In this document: positions 24,538 through 33,431 of the stretch, one piece after another
How positions within the stretch are numbered: position 1 is the stretch's first letter
How the letters are laid out: each line of letters opens with the position of its first letter
The notes under the pieces: model-generated
What the model saw: only the letters and a program-made list of their open reading frames with translations
Told to the model about the DNA's origin: nothing
Databases searched by the model: none
Assembly: GCA_023387335.1 (NCBI GenBank)
Contig: JAEWIF010000017.1
Span: 38,108-102,107, forward strand
Length of the DNA: 64,000 nucleotides
Source: Pseudomonadota bacterium
GTDB taxonomy: Bacteria > Pseudomonadota > Gammaproteobacteria > Burkholderiales > Burkholderiaceae_C
Direction: 5' to 3'
Translations under genes and position numbers: made by a program

Positions 24538-25980
24538 ATGAGCCACAAACTGAAGATCGTCGGCTGGATTTCGGCAGGGGCATTGGCCGGTGCCCTGACC
24601 ACGGTCTCGCTGCAGACAGTCGCGCGTGGCACGCTGGCTCCGCTTCCGCTGGAAGAGCTGCAGCAACTGGCCGCCGTGTTCGGCATGGTCAAGAGCGACT
24701 ACGTCGAGCCCGTCGACGAGCGCAAGCTGATCTCCGATGCCATCTCGGGCATGGTGGCCAGCCTCGATCCCCATTCGCAGTACTTCGACAAGAAGTCCTA
24801 CAAGGAATTCCGCGAGGGCACGTCCGGCCGCTTCGTCGGCGTCGGCATCGAAATCTCGCAGGAGGACGGCCTGGTCAAGGTGGTGTCCCCGATCGAGGGC
24901 TCGCCCGCCTACCGCGCCGGCCTGAAGCCCAACGACCTGATCACCAAGATCGACGACACCGTCGTGAAGGGCCTGTCGCTGTCCGAGGCCGTCAAGCGCA
25001 TGCGCGGCGAGCCCAGCACCAAGGTGACGCTGACCATCTTCCGCAAGGACGAGAACCGCACCTTCCCGGTCACCATCACGCGCGAAGAGATCAAGACCCA
25101 GTCGGTCAAGGGCAAGACCATCGAGCCCGGCTACGCCTGGATCCGCCTGTCGCAGTTCCAGGAGCGCACGGTCGAAGACTTCGTGCGCAAGGTCGAGGAG
25201 GTCTACAAGGCCGATCCCAACCTGAGAGGCCTGGTGCTCGACCTGCGCAACGACCCGGGCGGCCTGCTCGACGCGGCCGTCGCCGTGTCCGCGGCCTTCC
25301 TGCCCGAGAACGTGACGGTCGTGTCCACCAACGGCCAGCTGCCGGAAAGCAAGTTCGTCTACAAGGCTTCGCCGGAGTTCTACCAGCGCCGCTCGGGCAG
25401 CGACCCTCTGCGGCGCCTGCCGGCCGGCATCAAGACGGTGCCGCTGGTGGTGCTGGTCAACGAAGGCTCGGCCTCGGCCAGCGAGATCGTGGCCGGCGCC
25501 CTGCAGGACCACAAGCGCGCCACCATCCTGGGCAGCCAGACGTTCGGCAAGGGCTCGGTGCAGACCGTGCGCCCGCTCGGCCCCGATACCGGCCTCAAGC
25601 TCACCACGGCCCGCTACTACACGCCCAGCGGCAAGTCGATCCAGGCGCGCGGCATCGTGCCGGACGTGCTGGTCGACGAGAGCGAGGAAGGCAACCTGTT
25701 CTCCATGCTGCGCACCCGCGAGGCCGACCTGGACAAGCACCTCGGCAGCGGCCAGGGCCCCGAGGTCAAGGACCCTGTGCGTGAGCGCCTGCGCCAGGAA
25801 GCGATCAAGCGCGCCGAAGAGGAATCGCGCAAGCCGGTGTCCGAGCGCAAGACGCCCGAATTCGGCGTGCCGGAGAAGGACTTCATGCTGGTGCAGGCGC
25901 TGAACCAGCTCAAGGGCCGCCCGGTCCTGGTCAGCAAGACCCAGGTGATCGAGAGCAAGGCGGAGAAGAAGGAGAACTGA
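24538..25980 (+). CDS. S41-family C-terminal processing peptidase
   Basis: 480 aa from the ATG at MSHKLKIVGW; the frame is open further upstream but this start has an AGGA nearby and gives the signal/anchor (about 8-30). A PDZ domain spans about 95-185. The catalytic Ser-Lys pair is Ser313 in GSASASEI and Lys338 in TFGKGSVQ. Periplasmic; such proteases trim C-termini and regulate cell-wall hydrolases. A TATATT string at 24505 could be its -10. Followed by a strong terminator. Confidence 0.92.
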   Translation: MSHKLKIVGWISAGALAGALTTVSLQTVARGTLAPLPLEELQQLAAVFGMVKSDYVEPVDERKLISDAISGMVASLDPHSQYFDKKSYKEFREGTSGRFVGVGIEISQEDGLVKVVSPIEGSPAYRAGLKPNDLITKIDDTVVKGLSLSEAVKRMRGEPSTKVTLTIFRKDENRTFPVTITREEIKTQSVKGKTIEPGYAWIRLSQFQERTVEDFVRKVEEVYKADPNLRGLVLDLRNDPGGLLDAAVAVSAAFLPENVTVVSTNGQLPESKFVYKASPEFYQRRSGSDPLRRLPAGIKTVPLVVLVNEGSASASEIVAGALQDHKRATILGSQTFGKGSVQTVRPLGPDTGLKLTTARYYTPSGKSIQARGIVPDVLVDESEEGNLFSMLRTREADLDKHLGSGQGPEVKDPVRERLRQEAIKRAEEESRKPVSERKTPEFGVPEKDFMLVQALNQLKGRPVLVSKTQVIESKAEKKEN

Positions 25981-25996
25981 TCTCCGCACCCTCAGC

Positions 25997-26030
25997 AAAA
26001 AGCCGGCGAGAGCCGGCTTTTTCTTTTTCC
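25997..26030 (+). terminator. Intrinsic terminator after the S41 peptidase gene
   Basis: AGCCGGC (26001-26007), loop GAGA, GCCGGCT (26012-26018), flanked by an A-run before and a T-rich run after (TTTTTCTTTTT). The A/T flanks extend the stem. Confidence 0.9.
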
Positions 26031-26045
26031 GCACAATCCGCCCCC

Positions 26046-26804
26046 ATGACCGACGACGACCTGCTCCGCTATTCCCGCCACATCCTGCTCGAGGAGATCG
26101 GCGTCGAAGGCCAGGAGCGCCTGGCCCGCAGCCACGCGCTGGTGATCGGCGCCGGCGGCCTCGGGTCGCCGGTGGCGCTGTACCTCGGCACCGCGGGCGT
26201 GGGCCGCATCACGCTGGTGGACAACGACGACGTCGACCTCACCAACCTGCAGCGGCAGATCGCCCACGCGATGGCGCGCGTGGGCCAGCCCAAGGCGCTG
26301 TCGGCGCGCGAAGCGATAGCGGGCCTCAACCCGCAGGTGCAGGTCGATGCCGTCGTGCAGCGCGCCGACCCGGCCCTGCTCGACCAGCTGGTGCCGAAGG
26401 CCGGCGTGGTGCTCGATTGCTGCGACAACTTCGCCACGCGCCAGATGGTCAACGCCGCGTGCTTCCGCCACGGCGTGCCGCTGGTGTCGGGCGCGGCGAT
26501 CCGCTTCGACGGGCAGCTGAGCGTGTTCGATCCGCGCCGCGCCGACTCGCCGTGCTACGCCTGCCTCTTCCCCGGCGACAGCGCGCCGGAGGAGACGCGC
26601 TGCGCCACGATGGGCGTGTTCGCGCCGCTGGTGGGCATCGTGGGCGCCATGCAGGCGGCCGAAGCGCTCAAGCTGCTCGCGCAGGTCGGTGAATCGCTCG
26701 CGGGCCAGTTGCTGATGCTGGATGCGCGGACGATGGAGTGGACGCGGATGCGCACGCCGCGGCGGGCGGCTTGCCCGGTCTGCCGCGACCGGCCGCTGCT
26801 CTAG
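26046..26804 (+). CDS. moeB: Molybdopterin-synthase adenylyltransferase (MoeB/ThiF/HesA family)
   Basis: 252 aa without a C-terminal rhodanese domain. The nucleotide-binding GAGGLGSP is at about 35-42, the DNDDVDLTNLQRQ loop and the two zinc CxxC pairs (CYAC and CPVC) are present. MoeB adenylates the C-terminus of MoaD in molybdenum cofactor synthesis; ThiF does the same to ThiS in thiamine synthesis and the two are hard to separate by sequence. A molybdenum formate dehydrogenase cluster at the left edge gives a use for MoeB. Confidence 0.85.
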   Translation: MTDDDLLRYSRHILLEEIGVEGQERLARSHALVIGAGGLGSPVALYLGTAGVGRITLVDNDDVDLTNLQRQIAHAMARVGQPKALSAREAIAGLNPQVQVDAVVQRADPALLDQLVPKAGVVLDCCDNFATRQMVNAACFRHGVPLVSGAAIRFDGQLSVFDPRRADSPCYACLFPGDSAPEETRCATMGVFAPLVGIVGAMQAAEALKLLAQVGESLAGQLLMLDARTMEWTRMRTPRRAACPVCRDRPLL

Positions 26805-26816
26805 AAACCTGGATCC

Positions 26817-29015
26817 TTACGGCCCGATCGGCTTGCCCGGCGTGCCGTTGCCCTGCGGATCCACCGCGGCGCCCTTCTGTGCCACCGGGGCGTTGGCCGG
26901 TGCGGCCCCCATCCGCGTGCCGCGTTCGTCCACCGTCTTGCCACCCGAGCCCGCGACCGGCGGAGCACTGCGTTCCACGCGCGCTTCGGCGCGCGGCGCG
27001 GCGGTCTGCTTCAGCGTGCCCACGCAGTCGGCGTCATGGCCCGGACCGGTCTCGATGGTGGCCGCCAGCGCCAGCAGCGGATTGATCGCGCCCAGCGCCA
27101 CGGCCAGGCCCGCGCGACCGGCCAGCGCACTCTTCTCCAGGCCGATGTCCGGCGCGCCGAAGGTGCCCGCGATGCGCAGCGGCGAGCGCAGGCTGAGGAT
27201 GCTGGTGTCCTTGGGTTGGGGCTTGATCAGCACGTCCATGCTCTCTCGCGCCAGGTTCACCTTGGCATCTCCGTAGAACACCGTGTCGCCCGTGTCGAGC
27301 AACAGCGCGCGCGACGTCATCAACCCGTTCTGCACGTCGAACGCCGTGGCCGCGCAGCGCAGCTGCACGCGGTTGTCGCCCTTCACCAGGAACTTGATGA
27401 TCTCGCCGCCGTCCAGGCCGGCGATCTCCAGCAGGATGTTGCTGATCTCGCCCTCGCCCATCAGCATGGCCACGTTGCCGTTCGCGTTGGCCAGCATCTG
27501 CGCCACCGAGCCGCCGCGGCTGCTGAGGTCCACCTGGCCCTGGATCTTGCCGAAGCTGTTGCGCGCCGACTCCGAGCGCGGGAAAAGCCGGTTCAGCTCC
27601 AGCGACCTCGCATCGAGCTTGGTCTGCACCACCGCGGGCTTCGCGTTGGCGTCGATGCGCAGCAGGCCGGCCACGCGGCCGCCGGCCACGCCCAGGTCCA
27701 GCGGGTCCAGCACCAGCAGGCCGTTGTCCAGGCGAACGCGCACGCCCATGCGGTCGAGCGGCAGGCCCTTGGCGTTGACCACTTTCGCGGCATCGAGGCG
27801 CACGTCGGCGTTCATGGACTTCAGGCGGCTCACGTCCAGCGGCGCGGCGGGCAGCACCTTGCGATCGGGATCGGGTTTCGGCTTGTCGCGTCCCTTCCTG
27901 TCCTTGGCATCGGCCTTGGCCACCACGCGCTGCTGCTGCCCCGGCGCGCCGCGCCGGTCGTCGTCCAGGCCGATCACCGGCGCGAGGTCGACGAAGTCCA
28001 GCATGCGCGACTGCAGCTTGCCGGTGAGCCGCGGCACCTGCTGCGAGCTGTCGAAGGACATCTCGCCCGCCATGTCGGTGCGGCCCAGGCGCGCGGCGAT
28101 ATCGCGCACGTGCCACTGCTCGCCCTGCTTGGACAGCCTGCCCGCGATGTCGTAGCGCGGCGTGTCGGGCAGCGTCACGCCGACCAGCCGGTACAGCTGG
28201 GCGAGGTTGGGCCCCTGCATCTGGAAATCGACGTTGGCGCCGTCCAGCGTGGCCAGGCTCGCGATCGCGCCGCGCGCCTTCAGCACGGTGCCGCCCGCCG
28301 TCACGTTCACTTCCGCGGGGAAAGGTTTCTGCAGCGGCGCGCTCAGGTACAGCACGTCGCCCGTGCGGCCTTCGGCGCTGAAGGCCTCTTCCCGCCAGCG
28401 GCCCTGGGCCTTGAAGCGAAGCGGCATCGCCGCGCCGGCGTCCGGTGCGCCGGCAGGCGCGGACTGGCGGTCCATCGCCACCTGCGCGCGGATGTCCGCG
28501 CCCTGCTCGCGCGCGACGTAGTGGATGCTGCCCTCGTCGATCACCAGCGCGCCTATGTACGGCACGTTGCTCTCGTCCTTGGTATCGCTGCCCAGCGCCC
28601 AGGTGCGGCGGCCGTCCGGCTCCTTCTGCAATCCCAGCTGCGGACGCGTGAGGCGGATCGAAGGCAGCACGATCTCGCGCTTCGAGATCAGCGGCCACAG
28701 GCGCACTTCCACTTCGGCGCCGTCGGCCTTGACCAGGTGGCGGTCCTGCGCCCAGTCGGGGTTGGCGAACTCCAGGCCGTCCATGATCACGCGCGTGGTC
28801 CGCCCCAGCTTCACGTCGAGGTGGCGCGTGATGGCGAACTCACGGCCGGTCTTGTCGGAGACGTAGCGGTTGACCGGCCCGCGCAGCAGGTCCCAGGGGA
28901 AGAAGACGGCGAGCAGCACCAGCGCCAGCAGCACCACGACGATGCCGGCGAGCACCTTGAACCAGAGGCGCGATGTCAGCGTCGGTGCGGCCGCCGTGCC
29001 CATGCTCCGGCTCAC
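26817..29015 (-). CDS. AsmA-family protein
   Basis: 732 aa from a GTG start whose last three bases overlap the stop of an upstream small ORF; an ATG four codons later (29003) is an alternative. One N-terminal membrane segment (about 20-43) is followed by a long periplasmic part with the AsmA core in two blocks (REFAITRHLDVKLGR..., and the C-terminal DTGDTVFYGDAKVNLARESMDVLIKPQPKD). The tail is Pro/Ala-rich. AsmA-like proteins are thought to move phospholipids between membranes or influence outer-membrane assembly. Converges on moeB with a 12-bp gap. Confidence 0.88.
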   Translation of the reverse strand: MSRSMGTAAAPTLTSRLWFKVLAGIVVVLLALVLLAVFFPWDLLRGPVNRYVSDKTGREFAITRHLDVKLGRTTRVIMDGLEFANPDWAQDRHLVKADGAEVEVRLWPLISKREIVLPSIRLTRPQLGLQKEPDGRRTWALGSDTKDESNVPYIGALVIDEGSIHYVAREQGADIRAQVAMDRQSAPAGAPDAGAAMPLRFKAQGRWREEAFSAEGRTGDVLYLSAPLQKPFPAEVNVTAGGTVLKARGAIASLATLDGANVDFQMQGPNLAQLYRLVGVTLPDTPRYDIAGRLSKQGEQWHVRDIAARLGRTDMAGEMSFDSSQQVPRLTGKLQSRMLDFVDLAPVIGLDDDRRGAPGQQQRVVAKADAKDRKGRDKPKPDPDRKVLPAAPLDVSRLKSMNADVRLDAAKVVNAKGLPLDRMGVRVRLDNGLLVLDPLDLGVAGGRVAGLLRIDANAKPAVVQTKLDARSLELNRLFPRSESARNSFGKIQGQVDLSSRGGSVAQMLANANGNVAMLMGEGEISNILLEIAGLDGGEIIKFLVKGDNRVQLRCAATAFDVQNGLMTSRALLLDTGDTVFYGDAKVNLARESMDVLIKPQPKDTSILSLRSPLRIAGTFGAPDIGLEKSALAGRAGLAVALGAINPLLALAATIETGPGHDADCVGTLKQTAAPRAEARVERSAPPVAGSGGKTVDERGTRMGAAPANAPVAQKGAAVDPQGNGTPGKPIGP

Positions 29016-29152
29016 TCGTCGACCGTCATGACCACGGCGGCCTGGCCCGCCGCCGGCGACACGGGCGCCGGCCCGGGCTCGCCCAGGGCCACAACGGCCG
29101 CCGCGATCAGCGTGCCGAAGAAGATCATCAAGGAGTGCAGGACCAGCTTCAT
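29012..29152 (-). CDS. Putative 46-aa membrane peptide coupled to the AsmA gene
   Basis: Short ORF: a hydrophobic helix (about 6-22: HSLMIFFGTLIAAAVVA) then a Pro/Ala linker. Its TGA overlaps the GTG start of the AsmA gene (GTGA), which is the main support; no Shine-Dalgarno is visible before its ATG. Could be a small inner-membrane protein made with AsmA, or a signal-peptide-like leader. No family recognised. Confidence 0.4.
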   Translation of the reverse strand: MKLVLHSLMIFFGTLIAAAVVALGEPGPAPVSPAAGQAAVVMTVDE

Positions 29153-29338
29153 GGGCGATGCGTGCGGCGGCACGCGGGTAAGTTGCCGCAGTGTGGCTGC
29201 TGAGGAGTGGAGGAACGGTCAGTTCCCGGCGTCAGCTCCTGTCGTCCCGAGCCTACAGGCGCGCCCCGTGGAAAGGGGCTCCAAAGAGGCGCGCCGGTAG
29301 TCCTGCTCCTACGGCTGCGCTGGGGGGCCGCTGGCACA

Positions 29339-29785
29339 ATGGTCGCGTCGAGCGACGCTCCGCGCGCGACCGTCGAGAAGCCCCACGAGCCCCACCCCTT
29401 GGACCTGCGCACCTTCTTCGTCGAGGACAACGCCACCATCCGCGAGAACCTGATCGGTACGCTCGAGGAACTGGCGTGCATCCGCTCGCTGGGCTGGGCG
29501 GACAACGAGGCCGACGCGCGCGCATGGCTGCGCCAGTCCGCGGGCGAATGGGACCTGGCCGTGATCGACCTCTTCCTCAAGCAGGGCAGCGGGCTGGGCG
29601 TGCTGGAAGCGTTCCGCGGGCGTGAGCCCGGGCAGCGCGTGGTGGTGCTGTCGAACTACGCCACCACCGACATGCGCAAGCGTTGCTCGCAACTCGGCGC
29701 CGATGCCGTGTTCGACAAGTCCAACGAGATCGATGCGCTGATCGACTACTGCGTGCAGCAGGCCGATTCGCGCTCGCGCGCCTGA
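29339..29785 (+). CDS. Single-domain response regulator
   Basis: About 148 aa from the ATG at MVASSDAPRA; the frame is open upstream to 29207 but that part is not receiver-like. Receiver features: FFVEDN acidic pair (about 28-31), phospho-acceptor Asp77 in VIDLFL, and Lys127 in VFDKSNE. There is no output domain, so it acts by protein contact, as a phosphate sink or relay. It converges on a NarL-type regulator gene and sits near a CHASE3 kinase, its likeliest partner (inference). Confidence 0.85.
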   Translation: MVASSDAPRATVEKPHEPHPLDLRTFFVEDNATIRENLIGTLEELACIRSLGWADNEADARAWLRQSAGEWDLAVIDLFLKQGSGLGVLEAFRGREPGQRVVVLSNYATTDMRKRCSQLGADAVFDKSNEIDALIDYCVQQADSRSRA

Positions 29786-29798
29786 GGCGCGAGCGCCC

Positions 29799-29822
29799 AA
29801 AAAAAAAAGGAGCCGAAGCTCC
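29799..29822 (-). terminator. Intrinsic terminator of the NarL-type regulator
   Basis: On the minus strand GGAGC-TTCG-GCTCC (a stable UUCG tetraloop) followed by ten T. Lies 15 bp after the stop codon. Confidence 0.92.
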
Positions 29823-29837
29823 CCGCCGGTCAGCCGA

Positions 29838-30470
29838 TCAATCGATCAGCTTGTTCTTCAGCGCGTAGTAGGTCAGGTCGCTGTTGGAGGCCAGGCTCAT
29901 CTTCTCCATCAGCCGCGTGCGATAGGTGCTGACCGTCTTGACGCTGAGCGACAGCGCCTTGGCGATGTCGCCCGCGGTCTCGCCCTTGGCGAGCTTGAGG
30001 AAGACCTGGAACTCGCGCTCGGACAGCTGCTCGTGCGGAGCGCCGCCTTCCTTGCGGTTGAGCTGCTGGGCCAGCAGTTCGGCCACCGCCGGCGAGATGT
30101 AGCGGCGGCCCAGCGCGATGGTGCGGATCGCGTTGACGATCTCCATCGGCTCGCATTCCTTGTTGAGGTATCCGCTCGCGCCCTGGCGGATGAGGTTCAT
30201 CGCGTAATGCTCCTCGGGGTAGCCCGAGAGGATCAGGATGCCCACGTCGGGCGCCTTCGCGCGGATCATGCCGAGGGCGTCGATGCCGCTCTGCCCGGGC
30301 ATCGACAGGTCCATCACCAGCACGTCGAGTTCGGTGGTGCGGACCAGGTCGATGGCTTCGCGGCCGCTGGCCGCCTCTCCCACCACGCGCAGATCGACCT
30401 GCTCCGAGAAGAACTGCTTGAGTCCCGACCGGACGATGGCGTGGTCATCCACAATGCCGACTTTGATCAT
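29838..30470 (-). CDS. NarL/FixJ-type response regulator
   Basis: 210 aa. Receiver domain with VDDH (Asp8-Asp9), phospho-acceptor Asp54 in VMDLSMPG and Lys104 in YLNKE; LuxR-type helix-turn-helix from about 148 (LSEREFQVFLKLAKGETAGDIA, KTVSTYRTRL). It should bind DNA as a phosphorylated dimer. The gene is divergent from the CHASE3 histidine kinase with a 106-bp AT-richer gap, so the two are probably a two-component pair. A strong UUCG terminator follows. Confidence 0.94.
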   Translation of the reverse strand: MIKVGIVDDHAIVRSGLKQFFSEQVDLRVVGEAASGREAIDLVRTTELDVLVMDLSMPGQSGIDALGMIRAKAPDVGILILSGYPEEHYAMNLIRQGASGYLNKECEPMEIVNAIRTIALGRRYISPAVAELLAQQLNRKEGGAPHEQLSEREFQVFLKLAKGETAGDIAKALSLSVKTVSTYRTRLMEKMSLASNSDLTYYALKNKLID

Positions 30471-30576
30471 GTCTGTTCTCTTTCAGTGCCCTGAACGGGG
30501 CGTCTCTTGAGCGGCTTCCAGCGTCTGGAATGGCCTACCCTTCAGTCATGATTATTCTGGATTTTATTGTCATTGG

Positions 30577-31947
30577 GTGCGCTTCCAAGTGAACTTCCTC
30601 CACTCGAAAGCACTACCGAGGACGGCGATCAGCCTGCTGCTGGCTCTGCTGGCCGCATGCGTACTGATCGGCATCAACGAAACCGCCCACAACCGGGCGC
30701 GCGCCGAACTCGACAGCGTGGAGCGCGAATTCGCCACGCGCACGGCCCTGAACCGTCTGCTGCAGCAGGTGCTCGACGCCGAAACGGGGTCGCGCGGTTT
30801 CCTGTTGACGGGCGATCCGCGGTATCTGAAGCCGTACGACGGGGCGGTGAACGACATCGGGCAGAGCCTGCAAACCTTGCGTACAGCATACGCCGATGCC
30901 GCGCAGGAATCCGCCATCCTTTCCGAGCTCAACCGTGACGTGCAGCGCAAGCTGGCCGAGATGGAACTGTCGGTACGCATGCGCAGGGAGGGCAACGAGG
31001 ATGCCTGGAAGTTCGTGGTGCTGTCCGACGTGGGCCAGCAGCAGATGGAGTCGATCCGCGGGCACGCCGCGCGGCTGCTGCAATCGACCAGCCACCGCAT
31101 CGACGCCAGCCAGGACCAGGTGCGCACCTCGCTGCTGTACTCGCGGCTGGGCATCGCGCTCGTCACCGTGGCCGCGCTGCTGGCGTTCTGGCTGTACCTG
31201 CGCCAGACCACCGCGCTGCGCGCCGCCGGCGAGCGGCAGCAGCTCGCGCTGGAAAAGGAGCGCGACCTGCTCGAGCGCCAGGTGAGCGAGCGCACGGCGA
31301 GCCTGGCCGAACTGGCCACCCACCTGCAGCAGGTGCGCGAGGACGAGCGCGGCCATCTCGCGCGCGAGCTGCACGACGAACTCGGCGCCCTGCTCACCGC
31401 TGCCAAGCTGGACGTGGCCCGCCTGAAGTCGCGCCTGCATACGCAGCCCAACGAGGTGTCGCAGCGCCTGCAGCACCTGACCGACACGCTGAACAGCGGC
31501 ATCGCCCTCAAGCGCCGGATCATCGAGGACCTGCGTCCGTCGTCGCTGGCCAACCTGGGCCTGACGGCTTCGCTGGAGATCCTGGCGCGCGAGTTCTCCG
31601 AGCGCTCCGGCGTCGACGTGGACACCAGCCTGGAGCCGGTGGACCTGGACGACGCCAACCAGCTCACGGTCTACCGCCTGGTGCAGGAGTCGCTCACCAA
31701 CATCGCCAAGTACGCGCAGGCGAGCCACGCGCAGATCGAGGTGCGCGCCTATCCCAACCACGTCGACGTCTCGGTGCGCGACGACGGCAAGGGCTTCGAC
31801 GCGACGGGCATCCGTCCGTCCACGCACGGGCTGGCCGGCATGCGGCACCGGGTCGAGGCGGCCGGCGGCCGCTTCAAGGTGGACACGCAACCGGGCAGCG
31901 GCACGCGCGTCGCCGCGGTCCTCCCGACGCGTCCGCGGCCGGCCTGA
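30577..31947 (+). CDS. CHASE3 sensor histidine kinase (HisKA_3 type)
   Basis: 456 aa from a GTG; another GTG four codons later (30589) is equally possible. Order: membrane segment (about 17-33), periplasmic CHASE3 domain (about 37-180, with ETGSRGFLLTGD), second membrane segment (about 191-208), coiled coil (about 215-255), HisKA_3 dimerisation with the phospho-His in RELHDELG (His266), then HATPase_c (NIAKYAQASHAQIEV, DDGKGFD, GLAGMRHRVEAAGG). This kinase type pairs with NarL-like regulators, and one is encoded divergently next door. The signal sensed by CHASE3 is unknown. Confidence 0.94.
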   Translation: MRFQVNFLHSKALPRTAISLLLALLAACVLIGINETAHNRARAELDSVEREFATRTALNRLLQQVLDAETGSRGFLLTGDPRYLKPYDGAVNDIGQSLQTLRTAYADAAQESAILSELNRDVQRKLAEMELSVRMRREGNEDAWKFVVLSDVGQQQMESIRGHAARLLQSTSHRIDASQDQVRTSLLYSRLGIALVTVAALLAFWLYLRQTTALRAAGERQQLALEKERDLLERQVSERTASLAELATHLQQVREDERGHLARELHDELGALLTAAKLDVARLKSRLHTQPNEVSQRLQHLTDTLNSGIALKRRIIEDLRPSSLANLGLTASLEILAREFSERSGVDVDTSLEPVDLDDANQLTVYRLVQESLTNIAKYAQASHAQIEVRAYPNHVDVSVRDDGKGFDATGIRPSTHGLAGMRHRVEAAGGRFKVDTQPGSGTRVAAVLPTRPRPA

Positions 31948-31968
31948 AGCGGGAAGAATCTCCCGCCG

Positions 31969-32027
31969 CGGCTGTCGGCCGGTTCCTACGTGGCCGCGCC
32001 TCGCCAGCCGACAGCCGGTCACGCCCA
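31969..32027. repeat. 11-bp inverted repeat with 37-base loop after the kinase gene
   Basis: CGGCTGTCGGC (31969-31979) pairs with GCCGACAGCCG (32017-32027). It lies in the 207-bp gap between the kinase and the DUF883-like gene, downstream of a 6-bp hairpin (GCGGGA/TCCCGC, 31949-31966). No T-run follows either. The rest of the gap holds a plain leader with GAGAGG 10 bases before the next ATG. Confidence 0.45.
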
Positions 32028-32154
32028 AGGCTGATCATTTACGGCTGACTTCGCCGCGTACGCTCACCTCTCGAAAGCGCCATCCACGCGCGCTTGCGAC
32101 GGGGCCGCGCACGCGTGCGGCCTGCATCACAACCACGAACGAGAGGAACACGAC

Positions 32155-32457
32155 ATGGCCAACACCACCCGATCGGCTCGCGCCGGAGCCGCCGTCCAAT
32201 CCCTTGCCGACGACGCGATGGGCCGCGTGCGCGACCTGCGTTACGGCGTGCAGGACTTCGCCAACCGCGGCATGAGCGCGGCCAGCGAATCGGCCTCGGT
32301 CGCGCAGGAGCGCCTGGGCCGCTACGCCAACGCCACCGGGCGTTACGTCACCGAGCAGCCGGTCAAGTCGGCGCTCATCGCCGCCGCCGTCGGCGCCGCC
32401 GTCGCGGCGATCGTGATGGTGGCCCGCAGCCGCCGCGCCAACCGCTACTACTACTGA
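32155..32457 (+). CDS. DUF883/YqjD-like membrane protein
   Basis: 100 aa. An amphipathic helical N-terminal part is followed by YVTEQPVKSALIAAAVGAAVAAIVMVAR, the C-terminal membrane helix of the ElaB/YqjD/DUF883 family, and an Arg/Tyr tail. In E. coli, YqjD is an inner-membrane, stress-induced protein that binds ribosomes. It heads a run with a YqjE-like and a YqjK-like gene, the same order as yqjDEK. Confidence 0.82.
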   Translation: MANTTRSARAGAAVQSLADDAMGRVRDLRYGVQDFANRGMSAASESASVAQERLGRYANATGRYVTEQPVKSALIAAAVGAAVAAIVMVARSRRANRYYY

Positions 32458-32465
32458 GCGGCGCG

Positions 32466-32846
32466 ATGGCCCTCGTGCACCCGATCTTTTCGGTGCTGGT
32501 GAGCCGGCCCGATCTGGTCATCGACCACGTCGCCGGCTACGCCACGCTGGCCCAGGAGGAAGCGACTTCGGTGGGCACCGAGGTGGCCAAGCGCGGGATC
32601 GCGTGGGCCGCCGCCGGAGTCGGCGCGTTGCTGTTCCTGGTGTTCGCGGGCGTGGCGGCGATGCTCGGCGCGATGCACGAGGCCTTCCACTGGACGCTGG
32701 TCGTCGTGCCGGCGATCCCGCTGGTGGCGGCGCTGGTCGCCTTCAGCATCGCCCGCAAGCCCCTGCCCGCCAAGGCCTTCGCCGAACTGAAGGCGCAACT
32801 CGATGCCGACGCGCAGGTGCTGCGCACGCTCGGGGGCCGGCCGTGA
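32466..32846 (+). CDS. YqjE-like (phage holin superfamily III) membrane protein
   Basis: 126 aa with two membrane segments (about 45-70 and 76-96) after an amphipathic N-terminus. The family name 'phage holin' is historical; with DUF883 and YqjK-like neighbours this is the chromosomal YqjE type. Starts 8 bp after the previous stop and ends in a GTGA overlap with the next gene. Function unknown. Confidence 0.8.
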   Translation: MALVHPIFSVLVSRPDLVIDHVAGYATLAQEEATSVGTEVAKRGIAWAAAGVGALLFLVFAGVAAMLGAMHEAFHWTLVVVPAIPLVAALVAFSIARKPLPAKAFAELKAQLDADAQVLRTLGGRP

Positions 32847-33349
32847 CCGCCGGATCCGACAGCCTGGAACGAAGCCGGCTCGCGATCCTCGAGCACCTCC
32901 ATCGCAAGGAGCAGCGCCGCCAGGGTCGCAACTCGAACGACGCCAACCACGCCAACGCCAGTGCCCAGGCCGCCGCCCATGCCGGTGGCGGCCAGCCGCC
33001 GGAAGAAGGCATGTGGGAAAGCCATCGCCGCGCGAATCCGCCCGGCGCCGGCGGCTGGTTCGAGACCGCGCGCGACGTGCTGCAGGACTGGTGGAAGTAC
33101 CACCCGGCGCACATGGCCGTGGACATCGCGCGCCCGGTGCTCGGCTCCTATGCCCGGCGCAAGCCCATGACGTACCTCGGCCTGGCGGCGCTGGCGGGCG
33201 CGGGCCTGTTCTACCTGCGGCCCTGGAAACTGATCTCGGTCACCGGCGTCCTGGTGGCCGTGGCGCGTTCGCCGCACGTGGCGGAACTCGTGATGCGGGC
33301 CATGTCCTCCTCGGAGAACCCGCAGGGCGACGAACCCATGGATGAATGA
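32843..33349 (+). CDS. YqjK-like / unrecognised small membrane protein
   Basis: 168 aa from a GTG overlapping the preceding stop. The N-terminal half is polar, with an Asn/Ala/His-rich stretch (about 25-50); the second half has KYHPAHMAVDIARPVLGSYARRKPM and one short hydrophobic helix (YLGLAALAGAGLFYL). Position third in a yqjDEK-like run is the main argument for its label; sequence similarity to YqjK itself is not obvious to me. Confidence 0.7.
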   Translation: MTAGSDSLERSRLAILEHLHRKEQRRQGRNSNDANHANASAQAAAHAGGGQPPEEGMWESHRRANPPGAGGWFETARDVLQDWWKYHPAHMAVDIARPVLGSYARRKPMTYLGLAALAGAGLFYLRPWKLISVTGVLVAVARSPHVAELVMRAMSSSENPQGDEPMDE

Positions 33350-33431
33350 CAGGCGAACCGGCGGGGGTGGTGCGACCCGGCCGGGGAGCGCGAGAGAACC
33401 TTCGCACCGGAAAGACGACACGGGAAAGACG

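Noticed and set aside
26046..26804. ThiF instead of MoeB
   Set aside because: Cannot be fully excluded, but there are no thiamine genes around and a molybdenum-enzyme cluster is in the window, so MoeB is the better label.
32466..32846. Prophage, because of a 'phage holin' family protein
   Set aside because: Neighbours are YqjD- and YqjK-like chromosomal genes; there is no integrase, lysin or structural gene nearby.
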